From the NCBI GenBank assembly GCA_040752005.1, contig JBFMFX010000006.1:1-64000 (forward strand): DNA of 64,000 nucleotides, written 5' to 3'. Position 1 is the stretch's first letter, and each line of letters starts with the position of its first letter. This document shows, in pieces, positions 7,953 to 19,138 of this stretch. Source of the DNA: RBG-16-66-20 sp040752005. Lineage in GTDB: Bacteria > Pseudomonadota > Gammaproteobacteria > Burkholderiales > SG8-39. Below the pieces are notes generated by a model. The model made no database searches. It was not told the origin of the DNA and saw only the letters and a list, made by a program, of their open reading frames with translations. The position numbers were made by a program, and so were the translations under genes.

Positions 7953-8264
7953 CTACCGGGTCGCCAGAATCCACTTCACCAGCGCCCGGAGGTCCGCATC
8001 CGGGACGTTGGGGTTGGGGGGCATGGGAACCTGCCCCCAGACGCCGGCGCCGCCCTTTTTCACCTTCTCGGCGAGTTTTGCTTCGGCGTCCATCTGCCCG
8101 GCGTACTTCTTCGCCACGTCCAGGTAGGTCGGGCCGACGGTCTTGGCCCCCTTCACGTTGTGGCAGGACAGGCAGGCGTACTTCTTCGCCAGTTCCTCGC
8201 TCGCCTGCGCCGACAGCACGGCGCATCCGGCAACGATGGCGAGCGCGATTGCGGTCATCTTCAT
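7953..8264 (-). CDS. Small class I cytochrome c (c551/c552-like)
   Basis: A 103-residue exported monohaem cytochrome. A signal peptide ending around LSAQA is followed by EELAKKYACLSCHNVKG, where CLSCH is the haem-binding CxxCH. The likely distal methionine is in PMPPNP. VGPTYLDVAKKYAG and the final ALVKWIL fit the c551/c552 fold. The ATG at 8264 has GGGAG 9 bases upstream; another ATG at 8273 overlaps that site and is less likely. It would carry electrons in the periplasm to a terminal oxidase or reductase. The adjacent upstream gene ends 30 bases away on the same strand. Confidence 0.88.
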   Translation of the reverse strand: MKMTAIALAIVAGCAVLSAQASEELAKKYACLSCHNVKGAKTVGPTYLDVAKKYAGQMDAEAKLAEKVKKGGAGVWGQVPMPPNPNVPDADLRALVKWILATR

Positions 8265-8294
8265 GCGGTTCATCTCCCAGGAGCGGGCCGCGGC

Positions 8295-10295
<2,001 letters not shown>

Positions 10296-10304
10296 ACTCG
10301 CATT

Positions 10305-10886
10305 ATGCTCGTCTCGGTCTCGGCCAAAGACCCTCGCGCGCAAGGGGTATTGCGCTTCTGGTTCCGCGGCGCCGAGCGGCGAAAGGAGTGGTTCGCGAAG
10401 GATCCGGCATTCGATGCCGAGATCCGCGCACGCTTTCTACAAGTTCACGAGGAGGCGGTGTCGGGCGCGCTCGGGTTCTGGAAAGAGCAGCCGGGAGACT
10501 GTCTCGCGCTCGTCATCGCGCTCGACCAGTTTCCGCGCAACATGTTCCGCGGCACCGCGCGTGCCTTCGCGGCCGATGCGCCTGCACGCGAGGCCGCGGC
10601 GCATGCACTCGCGCAAGGCTGGGACCGCGCGATGCTGCCGGTCGAGCGGCTCTTCCTCTACCTGCCGTTCGAGCACTCCGAGTCGCTCGCCGACCAGGAG
10701 CGCGCGCTTGCGCTGATGCGCGAGCTCGCCCGCTATCCGGAAACCGCCGACGCGCTCCAATGGGCGGAGAAGCACCACGCGGTCATCGCCCGCTTCGGGC
10801 GCTTTCCCCACCGCAACGCGGCGCTCGGCAGGCCCGGCACGCCGGCCGAGATCGAGTTCCTCAGGCAGTCAGGCTCGTCGTTCTAG
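10305..10886 (+). CDS. DUF924 family protein
   Basis: A 193-residue protein with the DUF924 hallmarks: VLRFWF at the N-terminus, DQFPRNMFRGT in the middle, and LFLYLPFEHSE followed by the helix-rich HRNAALGR region. The fold is TPR-like and helical. Function is unknown; no catalytic residues can be named. It is divergent from the YyaL-type gene and its last four bases overlap the end of ilvD, tail to tail. No good ribosome site is seen before the ATG. Confidence 0.85.
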   Translation: MLVSVSAKDPRAQGVLRFWFRGAERRKEWFAKDPAFDAEIRARFLQVHEEAVSGALGFWKEQPGDCLALVIALDQFPRNMFRGTARAFAADAPAREAAAHALAQGWDRAMLPVERLFLYLPFEHSESLADQERALALMRELARYPETADALQWAEKHHAVIARFGRFPHRNAALGRPGTPAEIEFLRQSGSSF

Positions 10887-12592
10887 TCCCCGTCGGTGAT
10901 CGCGCCCCTGGAAGCGCTCGAGACCAGCCGGATGTATTTAGCCATCACGCCCCGGGTATAGCGCGGCTTGGGCGGTTTCCACTTCTTCCTGCGCGCGGCA
11001 AGCTCCTTCGCCGAGACGTTGAGCTGGATGAGGCGCTTTTTCGCGTCAATGGTGATCGAATCGCCCTCTTTCACGAGCGCGATCGTGCCGCCGACGTAGG
11101 CTTCGGGGGCGACATGCCCCACCACCAGGCCCCAGGTGCCCCCGGAGAAGCGCCCGTCGGTGAGCAGACCCACCGACTCGCCGAGCCCCTGGCCGATCAA
11201 CGCCGAAGTGGGCGCGAGCATCTCCTGCATGCCCGGGCCTCCCTTCGGCCCCTCGTAGCGGATGACGATCACGTCGCCGGGGCGGATTTTCTTCGCGAGG
11301 ATCGCCTTCATGCAGGCGTTTTCCGAGTCGAACACCCGTGCCGGCCCGGTGATCGAGGTCCTCTTCAGCCCGGTGATCTTGGCCACGCAGCCCTCGGTGG
11401 CGAGATTGCCCTTCAGGATCGCGAGGTGCCCCTGCGGATAGAGCGGCCTGGACCAGGGCCGGATGACGTCCTGGTCGGTGCGCGGCTCATCGGGCACATT
11501 CGCGAGCATCTCGGCCATCGTCTTGCCGTGGATCGTCATGCACTCGCCGTGCAGCACGCCGTGATTGAGCAGGATCTTGAGCACCTGCGGCACGCCGCCG
11601 GCGCGATGGAAGTCCACCGCGACATAACGGCCGGAGGGCTTGAGGTCGCACAGCACCGGCACTTTCCGTCGCACGCGCTCGAAGTCGTCCAGGGTCCACT
11701 TGACGCCGGCGGCGGCGGCGATCGCGAGATAGTGCAGCACCGCGTTGGTCGAGCCGCCGGTCGCCATCACCAGCGCGACCGCGTTCTCGATGGACTTTCT
11801 CGTGATGATGTCGCGCGGCCGCAGGTTCTTCTTCACCGCCTCGACCAGCACGCGCGCCGATTCGGCGGCCGAGTCCGCCTTCTCCGGGTCGGGCGAGGCC
11901 ATCTGCGAGGAGCCGAGCAAGCTCATGCCGAGCGCTTCGAACGAGGAGGACATCGTGTTCGCGGTGTACATGCCGCCGCAGGCACCCACCGTCGGACAGG
12001 CGTTCTTTTCGATGCCGATGAAATCCTCCTCGCTCATCTTGCCGGCGGTATAGGCCCCCACCGCCTCGAACGCCGAGACAATCGTGAGCGGCTGGCCTTT
12101 CCACACCCCCGGCTTGATGGTGCCGGCGTACACGAAGATCGCCGGCACGTTCATGCGCGCGATCGCCATCATCGCCCCGGGCATGTTCTTGTCGCAGCCG
12201 CCGACCGCGAGCACGCCGTCCATCGCCTGGCCGTTGACGCTGGTCTCGATCGCGTCCGCGATCACCTCGCGCGACACCAGCGAGTACTTCATCGCTTCGG
12301 TCCCCATGCCGATGCCATCGGTCACCGTCGGAAAACCGAACGTCTGGGGCTTGGCGCCCGCCGCCTCCAGTGCCGCCACGGCCCGGTCCACCAGCGGCTG
12401 GATCCCGGCGTTGCACGGGTTCATCGTCGAGTGGCCGTTCGCCACCCCGATGATCGGTTTGTCGAAATCGCCGTCCTTGAACCCGACCGCGCGCAGCATC
12501 GCCCGGTTGGGCGAGCGGGCCACCCCCTGGGTGATCAGCCGCGAGCGGCGGTTGGGCGGCGAGGCCGCGTTGTCCTTCGTCTTTTCTGCCAT
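10883..12592 (-). CDS. ilvD: Dihydroxy-acid dehydratase IlvD
   Basis: A 569-residue cytoplasmic Fe-S dehydratase. It converts 2,3-dihydroxy-isovalerate and 2,3-dihydroxy-3-methylvalerate to the 2-keto acids of valine and isoleucine synthesis. Cluster cysteines appear in NPCNAG, GGCDKNMPG and CPTVGACGGMYTANTM. GRFSGGTWGLVVGH near the C-terminus is typical. It belongs to the shorter (about 560-570 residue) IlvD group rather than the 616-residue enteric type. The ATG has TAGGAGAG upstream. It is a stand-alone gene, divergent from lgt. Confidence 0.95.
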   Translation of the reverse strand: MAEKTKDNAASPPNRRSRLITQGVARSPNRAMLRAVGFKDGDFDKPIIGVANGHSTMNPCNAGIQPLVDRAVAALEAAGAKPQTFGFPTVTDGIGMGTEAMKYSLVSREVIADAIETSVNGQAMDGVLAVGGCDKNMPGAMMAIARMNVPAIFVYAGTIKPGVWKGQPLTIVSAFEAVGAYTAGKMSEEDFIGIEKNACPTVGACGGMYTANTMSSSFEALGMSLLGSSQMASPDPEKADSAAESARVLVEAVKKNLRPRDIITRKSIENAVALVMATGGSTNAVLHYLAIAAAAGVKWTLDDFERVRRKVPVLCDLKPSGRYVAVDFHRAGGVPQVLKILLNHGVLHGECMTIHGKTMAEMLANVPDEPRTDQDVIRPWSRPLYPQGHLAILKGNLATEGCVAKITGLKRTSITGPARVFDSENACMKAILAKKIRPGDVIVIRYEGPKGGPGMQEMLAPTSALIGQGLGESVGLLTDGRFSGGTWGLVVGHVAPEAYVGGTIALVKEGDSITIDAKKRLIQLNVSAKELAARRKKWKPPKPRYTRGVMAKYIRLVSSASRGAITDGD

Positions 12593-12678
12593 GGTGCTCT
12601 CCTACGTCGAAGACGCGAGTCTAACGGAGCCGCGCACCCTCGCTCCACATCCCCCTACAATGGCCCCCGGTCGCGCCG

Positions 12679-13455
12679 ATGCTCGTCCACCCCAGTTTCG
12701 ATCCGGTCGCGTTCTCGATCGGGCCGCTCGCCGTGCGCTGGTACGGCCTCATGTGGCTCGCCGGCTTTGCCTGCGGCTGGTGGCTCGGGCGCCGGCGCAT
12801 CGCCGCGGGGCTCGCGCCGATCTCGCGCGAGCAGTTCGACGACCTGCTTTTCGCGGTGGTGCTGGGCGCGATCGCGGGCGGCCGGCTCGGATACGTGCTG
12901 TTCTACAAGCCCGGTTATTACGCCGCGCATCCGCTGGAGGTGCTCTTTCTGTGGCAGGGCGGGATGTCGTTCCACGGCGGCTTTCTCGGCGTGCTCGCCG
13001 CCGTGGCGGTTTTCGCACGGCGCGAGCGGCTCGACTGGTGGCGCCTGATGGACTTCGTCGCGCCGCTCGTGCCGCTCGGTCTCGCCGCCGGGCGCCTGGG
13101 CAACTTCATCAATGGCGAGCTGTGGGGCCGGCCGACCGATCTTCCCTGGGGCATGGTGTTCGCGGGCGCGGGGCCCGAACCGCGTCACCCGTCGCAGCTC
13201 TACCAGCTCGCGGGCGAAGGTCTCGCGCTCTTTGCGCTGCTGTGGTGGTTCTCGGCGCGCCCGCGGCCGCGCGCGCAGGTGTCGGCGCTTTTCCTGGTCG
13301 GCTACGGCGTAGCGCGCTTTCTGGCGGAGTTCGCGCGCGAGCCCGACGCGTTTCTCGGCTACCTTGCCCTCGGCCTCACCATGGGACAGTGGCTGAGCCT
13401 GCCGATGATCGCCGCCGGCGCCGCGCTACTCGCCTGGAGCCGCAGGCGCCGCTGA
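12679..13455 (+). CDS. lgt: Prolipoprotein diacylglyceryl transferase Lgt
   Basis: A 258-residue inner-membrane enzyme that moves a diacylglyceryl group from phosphatidylglycerol to the lipobox cysteine of prolipoproteins. It has seven hydrophobic segments and the conserved GGRLGYVLFY, GGMSFHGGFLG, GRLGNFINGELWGRPTDLPWG and RHPSQLYQ segments. The Arg and Asn of GRLGNFINGELWGR form the Lgt signature. TACAAT at 12655-12660 is a candidate -10 box, although no clear -35 is visible. The livK product in this window is one expected substrate. Confidence 0.95.
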   Translation: MLVHPSFDPVAFSIGPLAVRWYGLMWLAGFACGWWLGRRRIAAGLAPISREQFDDLLFAVVLGAIAGGRLGYVLFYKPGYYAAHPLEVLFLWQGGMSFHGGFLGVLAAVAVFARRERLDWWRLMDFVAPLVPLGLAAGRLGNFINGELWGRPTDLPWGMVFAGAGPEPRHPSQLYQLAGEGLALFALLWWFSARPRPRAQVSALFLVGYGVARFLAEFAREPDAFLGYLALGLTMGQWLSLPMIAAGAALLAWSRRRR

Positions 13456-13456
13456 C

Positions 13457-13477
13457 CGCCGGCCCTACAGGCCGGCG
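13457..13477. terminator. Convergent hairpin at lgt/EAL gene ends
   Basis: CGCCGGCC and GGCCGGCG form a perfect 8-bp stem with loop CTACA. It starts right after the lgt stop and covers the stop of the convergent phosphodiesterase gene. There is no T-run, so termination here is only suggested. Confidence 0.35.
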
Positions 13478-16167
13478 CGGTACCGGCGCAGTAGCGCCTC
13501 GAACTCTTCCGGGGCGAGCGGCGGGCTGAAGAGATAGCCCTGCATGTCGTCGGCACCGAGCGCGCGCAGGAGCGCCGCCTGCTCCGCGGTCTCCACGCCC
13601 TCGGCAACGGTGCGCAGCCCGAGCGAGCGGGCAAGGTTGACGATCGTGGCGACGATCGCCCGCCCCTCGTCGCCCTGCGTCATCGCGACGATGAAGGAGC
13701 GGTCAATCTTGAGCGTGGTCACCGGGAGCCTGGCGATGTAGTTGAGCGAGGAGTACCCGGTGCCGAAATCGTCCACGGCGATCTCGACGTCCATCTCGCG
13801 CAGCTCGCGCAGCTTGCCGATGGTGGCCTCCAGCTCGCGCATCACCTGGTCCTCGGTGATCTCCAGCTCCAGGTCGCGGGCACTCGCGCCCGCGGCCTCG
13901 ATCGCGGCGCGCACCTCGCGCACGAAGTCGCGCCGCGCGAGCTGGATCGGCGAGACATTCACTGCGACGCGCGGCAACGCCAGCCCGCGCACGCGCCAGG
14001 CGCGGCGCTCGCCGAGCGCGCGCGCGAGCACCTGCCTTCCGGCCTCCAGGATCAGCCCGGTTTCCTCCAGCAACGGAATGAATTTCGCCGGCGGCACCAG
14101 CCCCTCGCCCGGGGCCCGCCAGCGCAGCAGCGCCTCGTAGCCGGTGATCCGGCCGGTAGCCAGGCTCACCCGCGGCTGGTAATGCAGCACGAGTTCGCCC
14201 CGCTCCAGGGCGCGGCGCAGTCGCGTCTCCAACAGCAGCGCTTCGGCGGCACGCGCGCTCATTTCCGGGGCGTAGAACCCGACACGCTCGGCCCCGGCTT
14301 TCGCCTTGGCGAGCGCCGCCTCGGCGTTGCGGAAAAGCTGCTCGGCGTCGCGACCGTCGCCCGGAAACAAGGCGATGCCCGCGCGCGCGGCGATGCGCAG
14401 CTCCTGCTCGTTCACCTCGAACGGCGGGTCGAAGCAGGTGCGCAGCAGCCCCTCGACCGCGCGCGCCAGCTCGCCGGCATGCGCGGCGCCGCGCAGCACG
14501 AGCGCGAACGTGTTGGCCCCGACGCGCGCCGGCAGCTCGTGGCTCTGCATCGCCGCGCGTAGCCGTGCCGCCACCTTCCGCAGCAGCTTGTCGCCCGCCT
14601 TGCGGCCGAGCGTCTCGTTGACGCCGCGGAACCGCTCCAGGTCGAGCAGCACCACCGCGACCATCGCCTGTTCGCTGCCGCGCGTGCGCAGGTGCTGCCC
14701 GAGATGGTCGTAGAACAGCGTGCGGTTGGGAAGCCCGGTGAGCGGGTCGTAGTAGGCGAGATAGTCGGCGCGCGCCGCCTTGGCAGAATAGTCGAGCGCG
14801 AAGGAGATATCCGCGGCGAGCTCCTCCAGCAGCGTCACCTCCTCCTCGGTGAACGATCCGGGGGCCTCGCCGTAGAGCACGAACACGCCTTCGATCCTGT
14901 CCTCGACCACGAGCGGCAGCGCCACTGTGGAACGCAGCCCGCGGGCGAGCGCTTCGGCGCGGTGGTAGCCGACATCGGGCTGCTGCGCCATGTCGTTTTC
15001 CACCACGGTGCGGCGCTCGCGGATGGCGCGCCCCGCGACGCCCTGCGCGCTGGGCGAGCGCTCCGCGGTTTCCAGCCGCGCGCCGACTGGCAGCCCGACG
15101 TCGAAGCCGGCGCGGGCGGCAAGGCGGTACTCGCCATCCTCGCCGCGCACCGCGATCCAGGCCATCGGCGAGCCGCCGTGCTCGACCGCGACCCGGCAGG
15201 CCTCGCGCAGCAGCTCGTCCCGGTCGCGGATGCGCACGATCGCGGAGTTGATCGCCGACAGCATCACGTGGATGCGGTGCAGGCAGGCGATGCGCGCCTC
15301 CTGCGCCTTGCGCTCGCTGATGTCGCGGATCACCACCAGAGCGAGCCTGTCGCCGCCCGACTCGAAAGCGATCGCGCGCGACTCCACCTGCATGCGCGCG
15401 CCGTCCAGGCGAACGTGGACCTGCTCCTGCGGCGGCACCGTCGCCCCGGGGGCGGCGAGCCGGCGCACGCGCTCGCGCACCGTCTCGTGAAACTCCGGCG
15501 CAATGAAGTCGTAGATCGGGCGTCCGACCATTTCCGACGGCGCGCGCGCGCCGTAGAGCGCGAGCGCCGCACGGTTGACGAACACGATGCGCTCGCCGTC
15601 GCGCACCCAGATCGCATCCGGCGACATCTCGACGAGGCTGCGGTAGCGTTCCTCGGCCTCGCGCAGCCGGCAATTGGCCTGCTCGAGCTCCGCGGTTCGG
15701 CTGCGCACCCGCTCCTCCAGGTCGGCGCGCGCGCGGTCGAGCGCGATCAGCAGCCGCTTTCTCTCGATCGCGTGTCGCAGCGTGCGCGCGAGCAGCGCCG
15801 GGTCGAGTTCGCCCTTGACGAGATAGTCCTGCGCCCCGCAGCGCAGGACGGCGAGCTCGAGCGTCTCGTCCGGCTGTCCGGTGAGCACCACGACCGGCGT
15901 GTCGGGCGCCGCCCGCACGAGCCCGGACACTGTGTCCGGTCCCGTGCTGTCGGGCAGGCCGAGATCCGTGAGGACGACGTCTACTTCGCCGCGCGCGAGC
16001 GCGGCCAACGCATCCGCCAGACGCGGCGCGATACCGGCCAGCACCAGCCCTCGTTGGCGCAGCGGTGCAAAGGCGCGCCGCACGAAAAGCGCGTCGTCGG
16101 CGTTGTCTTCCACGAGGAGAACCCGCACCGCACCGGCTCCCCCTTGCGCGGCCGCATGAACATCCAT
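13465..16167 (-). CDS. Response-regulator/PAS/GAF/degenerate GGDEF/EAL protein, c-di-GMP phosphodiesterase
   Basis: A 900-residue cytoplasmic signalling protein. Domain order: receiver at about 13-135 with VEDN and the acceptor Asp in LTDLGLPD, PAS near 165-285, GAF near 300-445, GGDEF-like near 465-625 and EAL near 640-890. The cyclase signature reads RVGANTF in place of RxGGDEF, so diguanylate cyclase activity is unlikely. The EAL half keeps EALLRW, VNVSPIQL, ELEITE, DDFGTGYSSL, LKIDRSFI, AEGVE and QGYLFSPP, so c-di-GMP hydrolysis is expected. No cognate kinase is adjacent. It follows the FAD/Fe-S dehydrogenase gene by 38 bases. Confidence 0.9.
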   Translation of the reverse strand: MDVHAAAQGGAGAVRVLLVEDNADDALFVRRAFAPLRQRGLVLAGIAPRLADALAALARGEVDVVLTDLGLPDSTGPDTVSGLVRAAPDTPVVVLTGQPDETLELAVLRCGAQDYLVKGELDPALLARTLRHAIERKRLLIALDRARADLEERVRSRTAELEQANCRLREAEERYRSLVEMSPDAIWVRDGERIVFVNRAALALYGARAPSEMVGRPIYDFIAPEFHETVRERVRRLAAPGATVPPQEQVHVRLDGARMQVESRAIAFESGGDRLALVVIRDISERKAQEARIACLHRIHVMLSAINSAIVRIRDRDELLREACRVAVEHGGSPMAWIAVRGEDGEYRLAARAGFDVGLPVGARLETAERSPSAQGVAGRAIRERRTVVENDMAQQPDVGYHRAEALARGLRSTVALPLVVEDRIEGVFVLYGEAPGSFTEEEVTLLEELAADISFALDYSAKAARADYLAYYDPLTGLPNRTLFYDHLGQHLRTRGSEQAMVAVVLLDLERFRGVNETLGRKAGDKLLRKVAARLRAAMQSHELPARVGANTFALVLRGAAHAGELARAVEGLLRTCFDPPFEVNEQELRIAARAGIALFPGDGRDAEQLFRNAEAALAKAKAGAERVGFYAPEMSARAAEALLLETRLRRALERGELVLHYQPRVSLATGRITGYEALLRWRAPGEGLVPPAKFIPLLEETGLILEAGRQVLARALGERRAWRVRGLALPRVAVNVSPIQLARRDFVREVRAAIEAAGASARDLELEITEDQVMRELEATIGKLRELREMDVEIAVDDFGTGYSSLNYIARLPVTTLKIDRSFIVAMTQGDEGRAIVATIVNLARSLGLRTVAEGVETAEQAALLRALGADDMQGYLFSPPLAPEEFEALLRRYRAGL

Positions 16168-16205
16168 CTGCCCGTCATGCTACCCCGGTGCGGCGGCGGA
16201 CTCCG

Positions 16206-19073
16206 TTAACTGGTTGGCAGGCAAGCCTCGAGCACGCGCACCGCATGCAGCGCCCGCCGTCCCGCGCCCTCGGCGATCTGCTGGCGGCAGCTCGTCCCAT
16301 CTGCAATCACGATCGCATCCGCCGGCGCCGCGCGCACCGCGGGAAGGAGCGCACCTTCGGCCATCTTCATCGAAACGCCATAGTGCTCGGCCTCGAAACC
16401 GAAGCTTCCGGCCATGCCGCAGCAGCTCGAGTCGATCGTGCGCAGCGCAAGCTCGGGCACGAGACGCAACGTGCGTTCCACCGCCGGCATCGCGTCGAAC
16501 GCCTTCTGATGGCAGTGCCCGTGAACGAGCGCCTGCGCACGCAGCGGGCGCAGTCGCAGGTCGAGCCGCCCGGCGTCGGCTTCGCGCGCGAGGAACTCCT
16601 CGAGGAGCCGCGTGCGCCGCGCGAGCGCCGCGGCTTCGGCGCCGGGCATCAGGGCGAGCAGTTCGTCGCGCAGGGTGAAGGTGCACGACGGTTCCAGCCC
16701 GGCGATGGTCACGCCGCGCTCGACGAACGGGCTCATCGCATCGAGCAGGCGCCGCGCCTCGCGCCGCGCCTCGGCCACGCGCCCGACCGCGAGCAGCGGA
16801 CGGCCGCAGCACAGCGGCCGCGCGCCGCGCACAGGACGCGGCGCGCGCACCGCGTAGCCGGCGGCGCCGAGCACGCGCAATGCCGCCCGCGCGTTTTCCG
16901 GTTCGAACCAGCGGTTGAAGCAGTCCACGAACAGCACCGCCTCGCGCATTCCCGGCGAATCGGCGATCTCGGCGTCGCGCCAGCAGTCCGTGCGCCAGCG
17001 CGGCAGACGGCGCTCGCGCGCGAAGCCGGCAAGCGGCGCGGCGAGGTCCTGCAGCGCGTTGGCGAGCGGCGCGGCGCGCGCCGCGAGCGGCGCGTAGCGC
17101 GGCAGCCACCCGATCAGCCGGTCGCGCAGGCTCCAGCCGCGCCGCGCCTTGTAGTGCGCAAGAAACTCGAGCTTCATGCGCGCCATGTCCACGCCGGTCG
17201 GGCATTCGCGCTTGCAGCCCTTGCACGAGACGCACAGCTCGAGCGCTTCCTTCACCGCCTCATCGGCCGCGTCGCCCAGCTGCCCGGAAAGCGCCAGGCG
17301 CAGCGTGTTCGCGCGCCCGCGGGTGAGGTGGATCTCGTCGCGCGTCGCGCGGTACGACGGGCACATGGTGCCGGCGTCGAACTTGCGGCAGTGGCCGTTG
17401 TTGTTGCACATCTCGACGGCCTTGTCGTAGCCGCCCCAGTCCGACCAGTCGAGCGCCTCGCGCGGCGCCTGGGTGCGGTAGCCGGGCGGAAAGCGAAACA
17501 GCCGCACCTCGTCCATGCGCGGCGGATTGACGATCTTGCCCGGGTTCATCAGCCCTTTCGGGTCGAGCCGGCGCTTGATCTCGGCAAGCGCCGCGGTGAG
17601 CCGCGGCCCGAAGAACGGCGCGATCCATTCCGATCTCACCAGGCCATCGCCGTGTTCGCCGGAATAGGCGCCCTTGTAACGCCTGACCAGCGCCGCCGCC
17701 TCCTCGGCGATGGCGCGCATCTTCTGCGCGCCGTCGCGGCGCATGTCGAGCACCGGGCGAACGTGCAGGCAGCCGACCGAGGCATGCGCGTACCAAGTGC
17801 CGCGCGTGCCGTGGCGCTCGAACACCTCGGTCAGGCGCGCGGTGTATTCGGCGAGATGCTCCAGCGGCACCGCGCAGTCCTCGATGAACGACACCGGCTT
17901 GCCGTCGCCCTTCATGGACATCATGATGTTGAGGCCGGCCTTTCTCACCTCCCAGACTTCCTTCTGCAGCCGGGGGTCGGTGACCGGGACGACACTTCCG
18001 GGCAGGCCGAGATCGGCCATCAGCTCGGCGAGCTCGTTCAGCCTGCGCGCCCCCTGCGCCGCGTCCTCGCCGGAGAACTCCACCAGCAGGATCGCGTCGG
18101 GCTCGCCGCGAATGAACGCCTCGACCGTGCGGCGGAATGCGCCGATCTCGCGCGCCAGTTCGATCATCGTGCGATCCACCAGCTCCACCGCCGAAGGGCC
18201 GAGGCGCACGATGTGCTGCGTCGAGTCCATCGCGGTGTAGAAGCGCGGAAAGTGCACCACGCCGAGCGCGCGCGCCGCCGGCAGCGGCGCAAGCTTCAGG
18301 TGCAACCGCTCGAACCACGCCAGCGTACCTTCGGAACCCACCAGAAGGTGCGCCGCGTTCTCGTACGGCGGCCCGAGGTGATCCAGGTTGTAGCCGGCGA
18401 CCTTTCTCAGCAGCTTCGGAAAGCGCGCCGCGATTTCGTCCTTTTCCCGCTCGTAGAGCGCGCGCAGCCACCCGACGAACTCGACGTAGCCCGGCGGCCC
18501 GGCGGCCTCGGCAAACGGCCCGAAACGCCAGCGCTCGCCCGAGGCGGTCACCGCCTCGATCGCGAGCACGTTGTGCACCATGTTGCCGTAGGCGATCGAG
18601 CGCGAGCCGCAGGAGTTGTTGCCGGCCATTCCGCCCAGGGTCGCCTGCGCGCTCGTGGACACGTCCACCGGAAACCAGAGGCCGTGCGGCCGCAGCTTCG
18701 CATTCAGCTCATCGAGCACGATGCCCGGCTGCACCACCGCACGGCGCCCCTCGACATCCAGTTCGACGAGCGCGCGCAGATATTTGGAGTGGTCGATGAC
18801 CAGCGCCGCGCCGACCGTCTGTCCGCATTGCGAGCTGCCGGCGCCGCGCGCGAGCACCGGCACCCGGTGCTCGGACGCGATCGCGAGCGCGGTGCGCGCC
18901 GCCTCCTCGGTGCGCGGCACCACCACGCCCAGCGGCATCACCTGGTAAATGGAGGCGTCGGTCGCGTACCGGCCGCGCGAGGCGGGATCGAACAGGATCT
19001 CTGCGTCCACCTGGCGGCGAAGCCTCGCCTCGAGCGAGTCCATCGCGAACCGGGAAGTGCCGGCGTTGCGCAT
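16206..19073 (-). CDS. Fused FAD-linked/Fe-S 2-hydroxyacid dehydrogenase (YdiJ-like)
   Basis: A 955-residue fusion. The N-terminal FAD domain (VLARGAGSSQCGQTVG and the FAD-oxidase C-terminal region to about 500) belongs to the D-lactate/D-2-hydroxyglutarate/glycolate dehydrogenase group. A GlpC/GlcF-like Fe-S half follows, with CVSCKGCKRECPTG and CCG-type segments RPLCCGRP and DSSCCGMAGSFGFE near the end. Such fusions (E. coli YdiJ, about 1018 residues) oxidise D-2-hydroxyacids and pass electrons to the quinone pool or a carrier. The substrate here could be D-2-hydroxyglutarate, D-lactate or glycolate. It diverges from an aminotransferase that uses glyoxylate, which slightly favours a glycolate or serine link. 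The ATG at 19073 is used; one at 19043 is possible. Confidence 0.85.
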   Translation of the reverse strand: MRNAGTSRFAMDSLEARLRRQVDAEILFDPASRGRYATDASIYQVMPLGVVVPRTEEAARTALAIASEHRVPVLARGAGSSQCGQTVGAALVIDHSKYLRALVELDVEGRRAVVQPGIVLDELNAKLRPHGLWFPVDVSTSAQATLGGMAGNNSCGSRSIAYGNMVHNVLAIEAVTASGERWRFGPFAEAAGPPGYVEFVGWLRALYEREKDEIAARFPKLLRKVAGYNLDHLGPPYENAAHLLVGSEGTLAWFERLHLKLAPLPAARALGVVHFPRFYTAMDSTQHIVRLGPSAVELVDRTMIELAREIGAFRRTVEAFIRGEPDAILLVEFSGEDAAQGARRLNELAELMADLGLPGSVVPVTDPRLQKEVWEVRKAGLNIMMSMKGDGKPVSFIEDCAVPLEHLAEYTARLTEVFERHGTRGTWYAHASVGCLHVRPVLDMRRDGAQKMRAIAEEAAALVRRYKGAYSGEHGDGLVRSEWIAPFFGPRLTAALAEIKRRLDPKGLMNPGKIVNPPRMDEVRLFRFPPGYRTQAPREALDWSDWGGYDKAVEMCNNNGHCRKFDAGTMCPSYRATRDEIHLTRGRANTLRLALSGQLGDAADEAVKEALELCVSCKGCKRECPTGVDMARMKLEFLAHYKARRGWSLRDRLIGWLPRYAPLAARAAPLANALQDLAAPLAGFARERRLPRWRTDCWRDAEIADSPGMREAVLFVDCFNRWFEPENARAALRVLGAAGYAVRAPRPVRGARPLCCGRPLLAVGRVAEARREARRLLDAMSPFVERGVTIAGLEPSCTFTLRDELLALMPGAEAAALARRTRLLEEFLAREADAGRLDLRLRPLRAQALVHGHCHQKAFDAMPAVERTLRLVPELALRTIDSSCCGMAGSFGFEAEHYGVSMKMAEGALLPAVRAAPADAIVIADGTSCRQQIAEGAGRRALHAVRVLEACLPTS

Positions 19074-19138
19074 GGCGCCATTTTTGCACGTGGCGCGCCC
19101 GGCGCTGGCAAAATGACAGGTTTTGCGAGGAGCGCCTC

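Noticed and set aside
12655..13529. Alternative ATG at 12659 upstream of lgt
   Set aside because: It is in a different frame that gives an Arg-rich product; lgt motifs are all in the 12679 frame.
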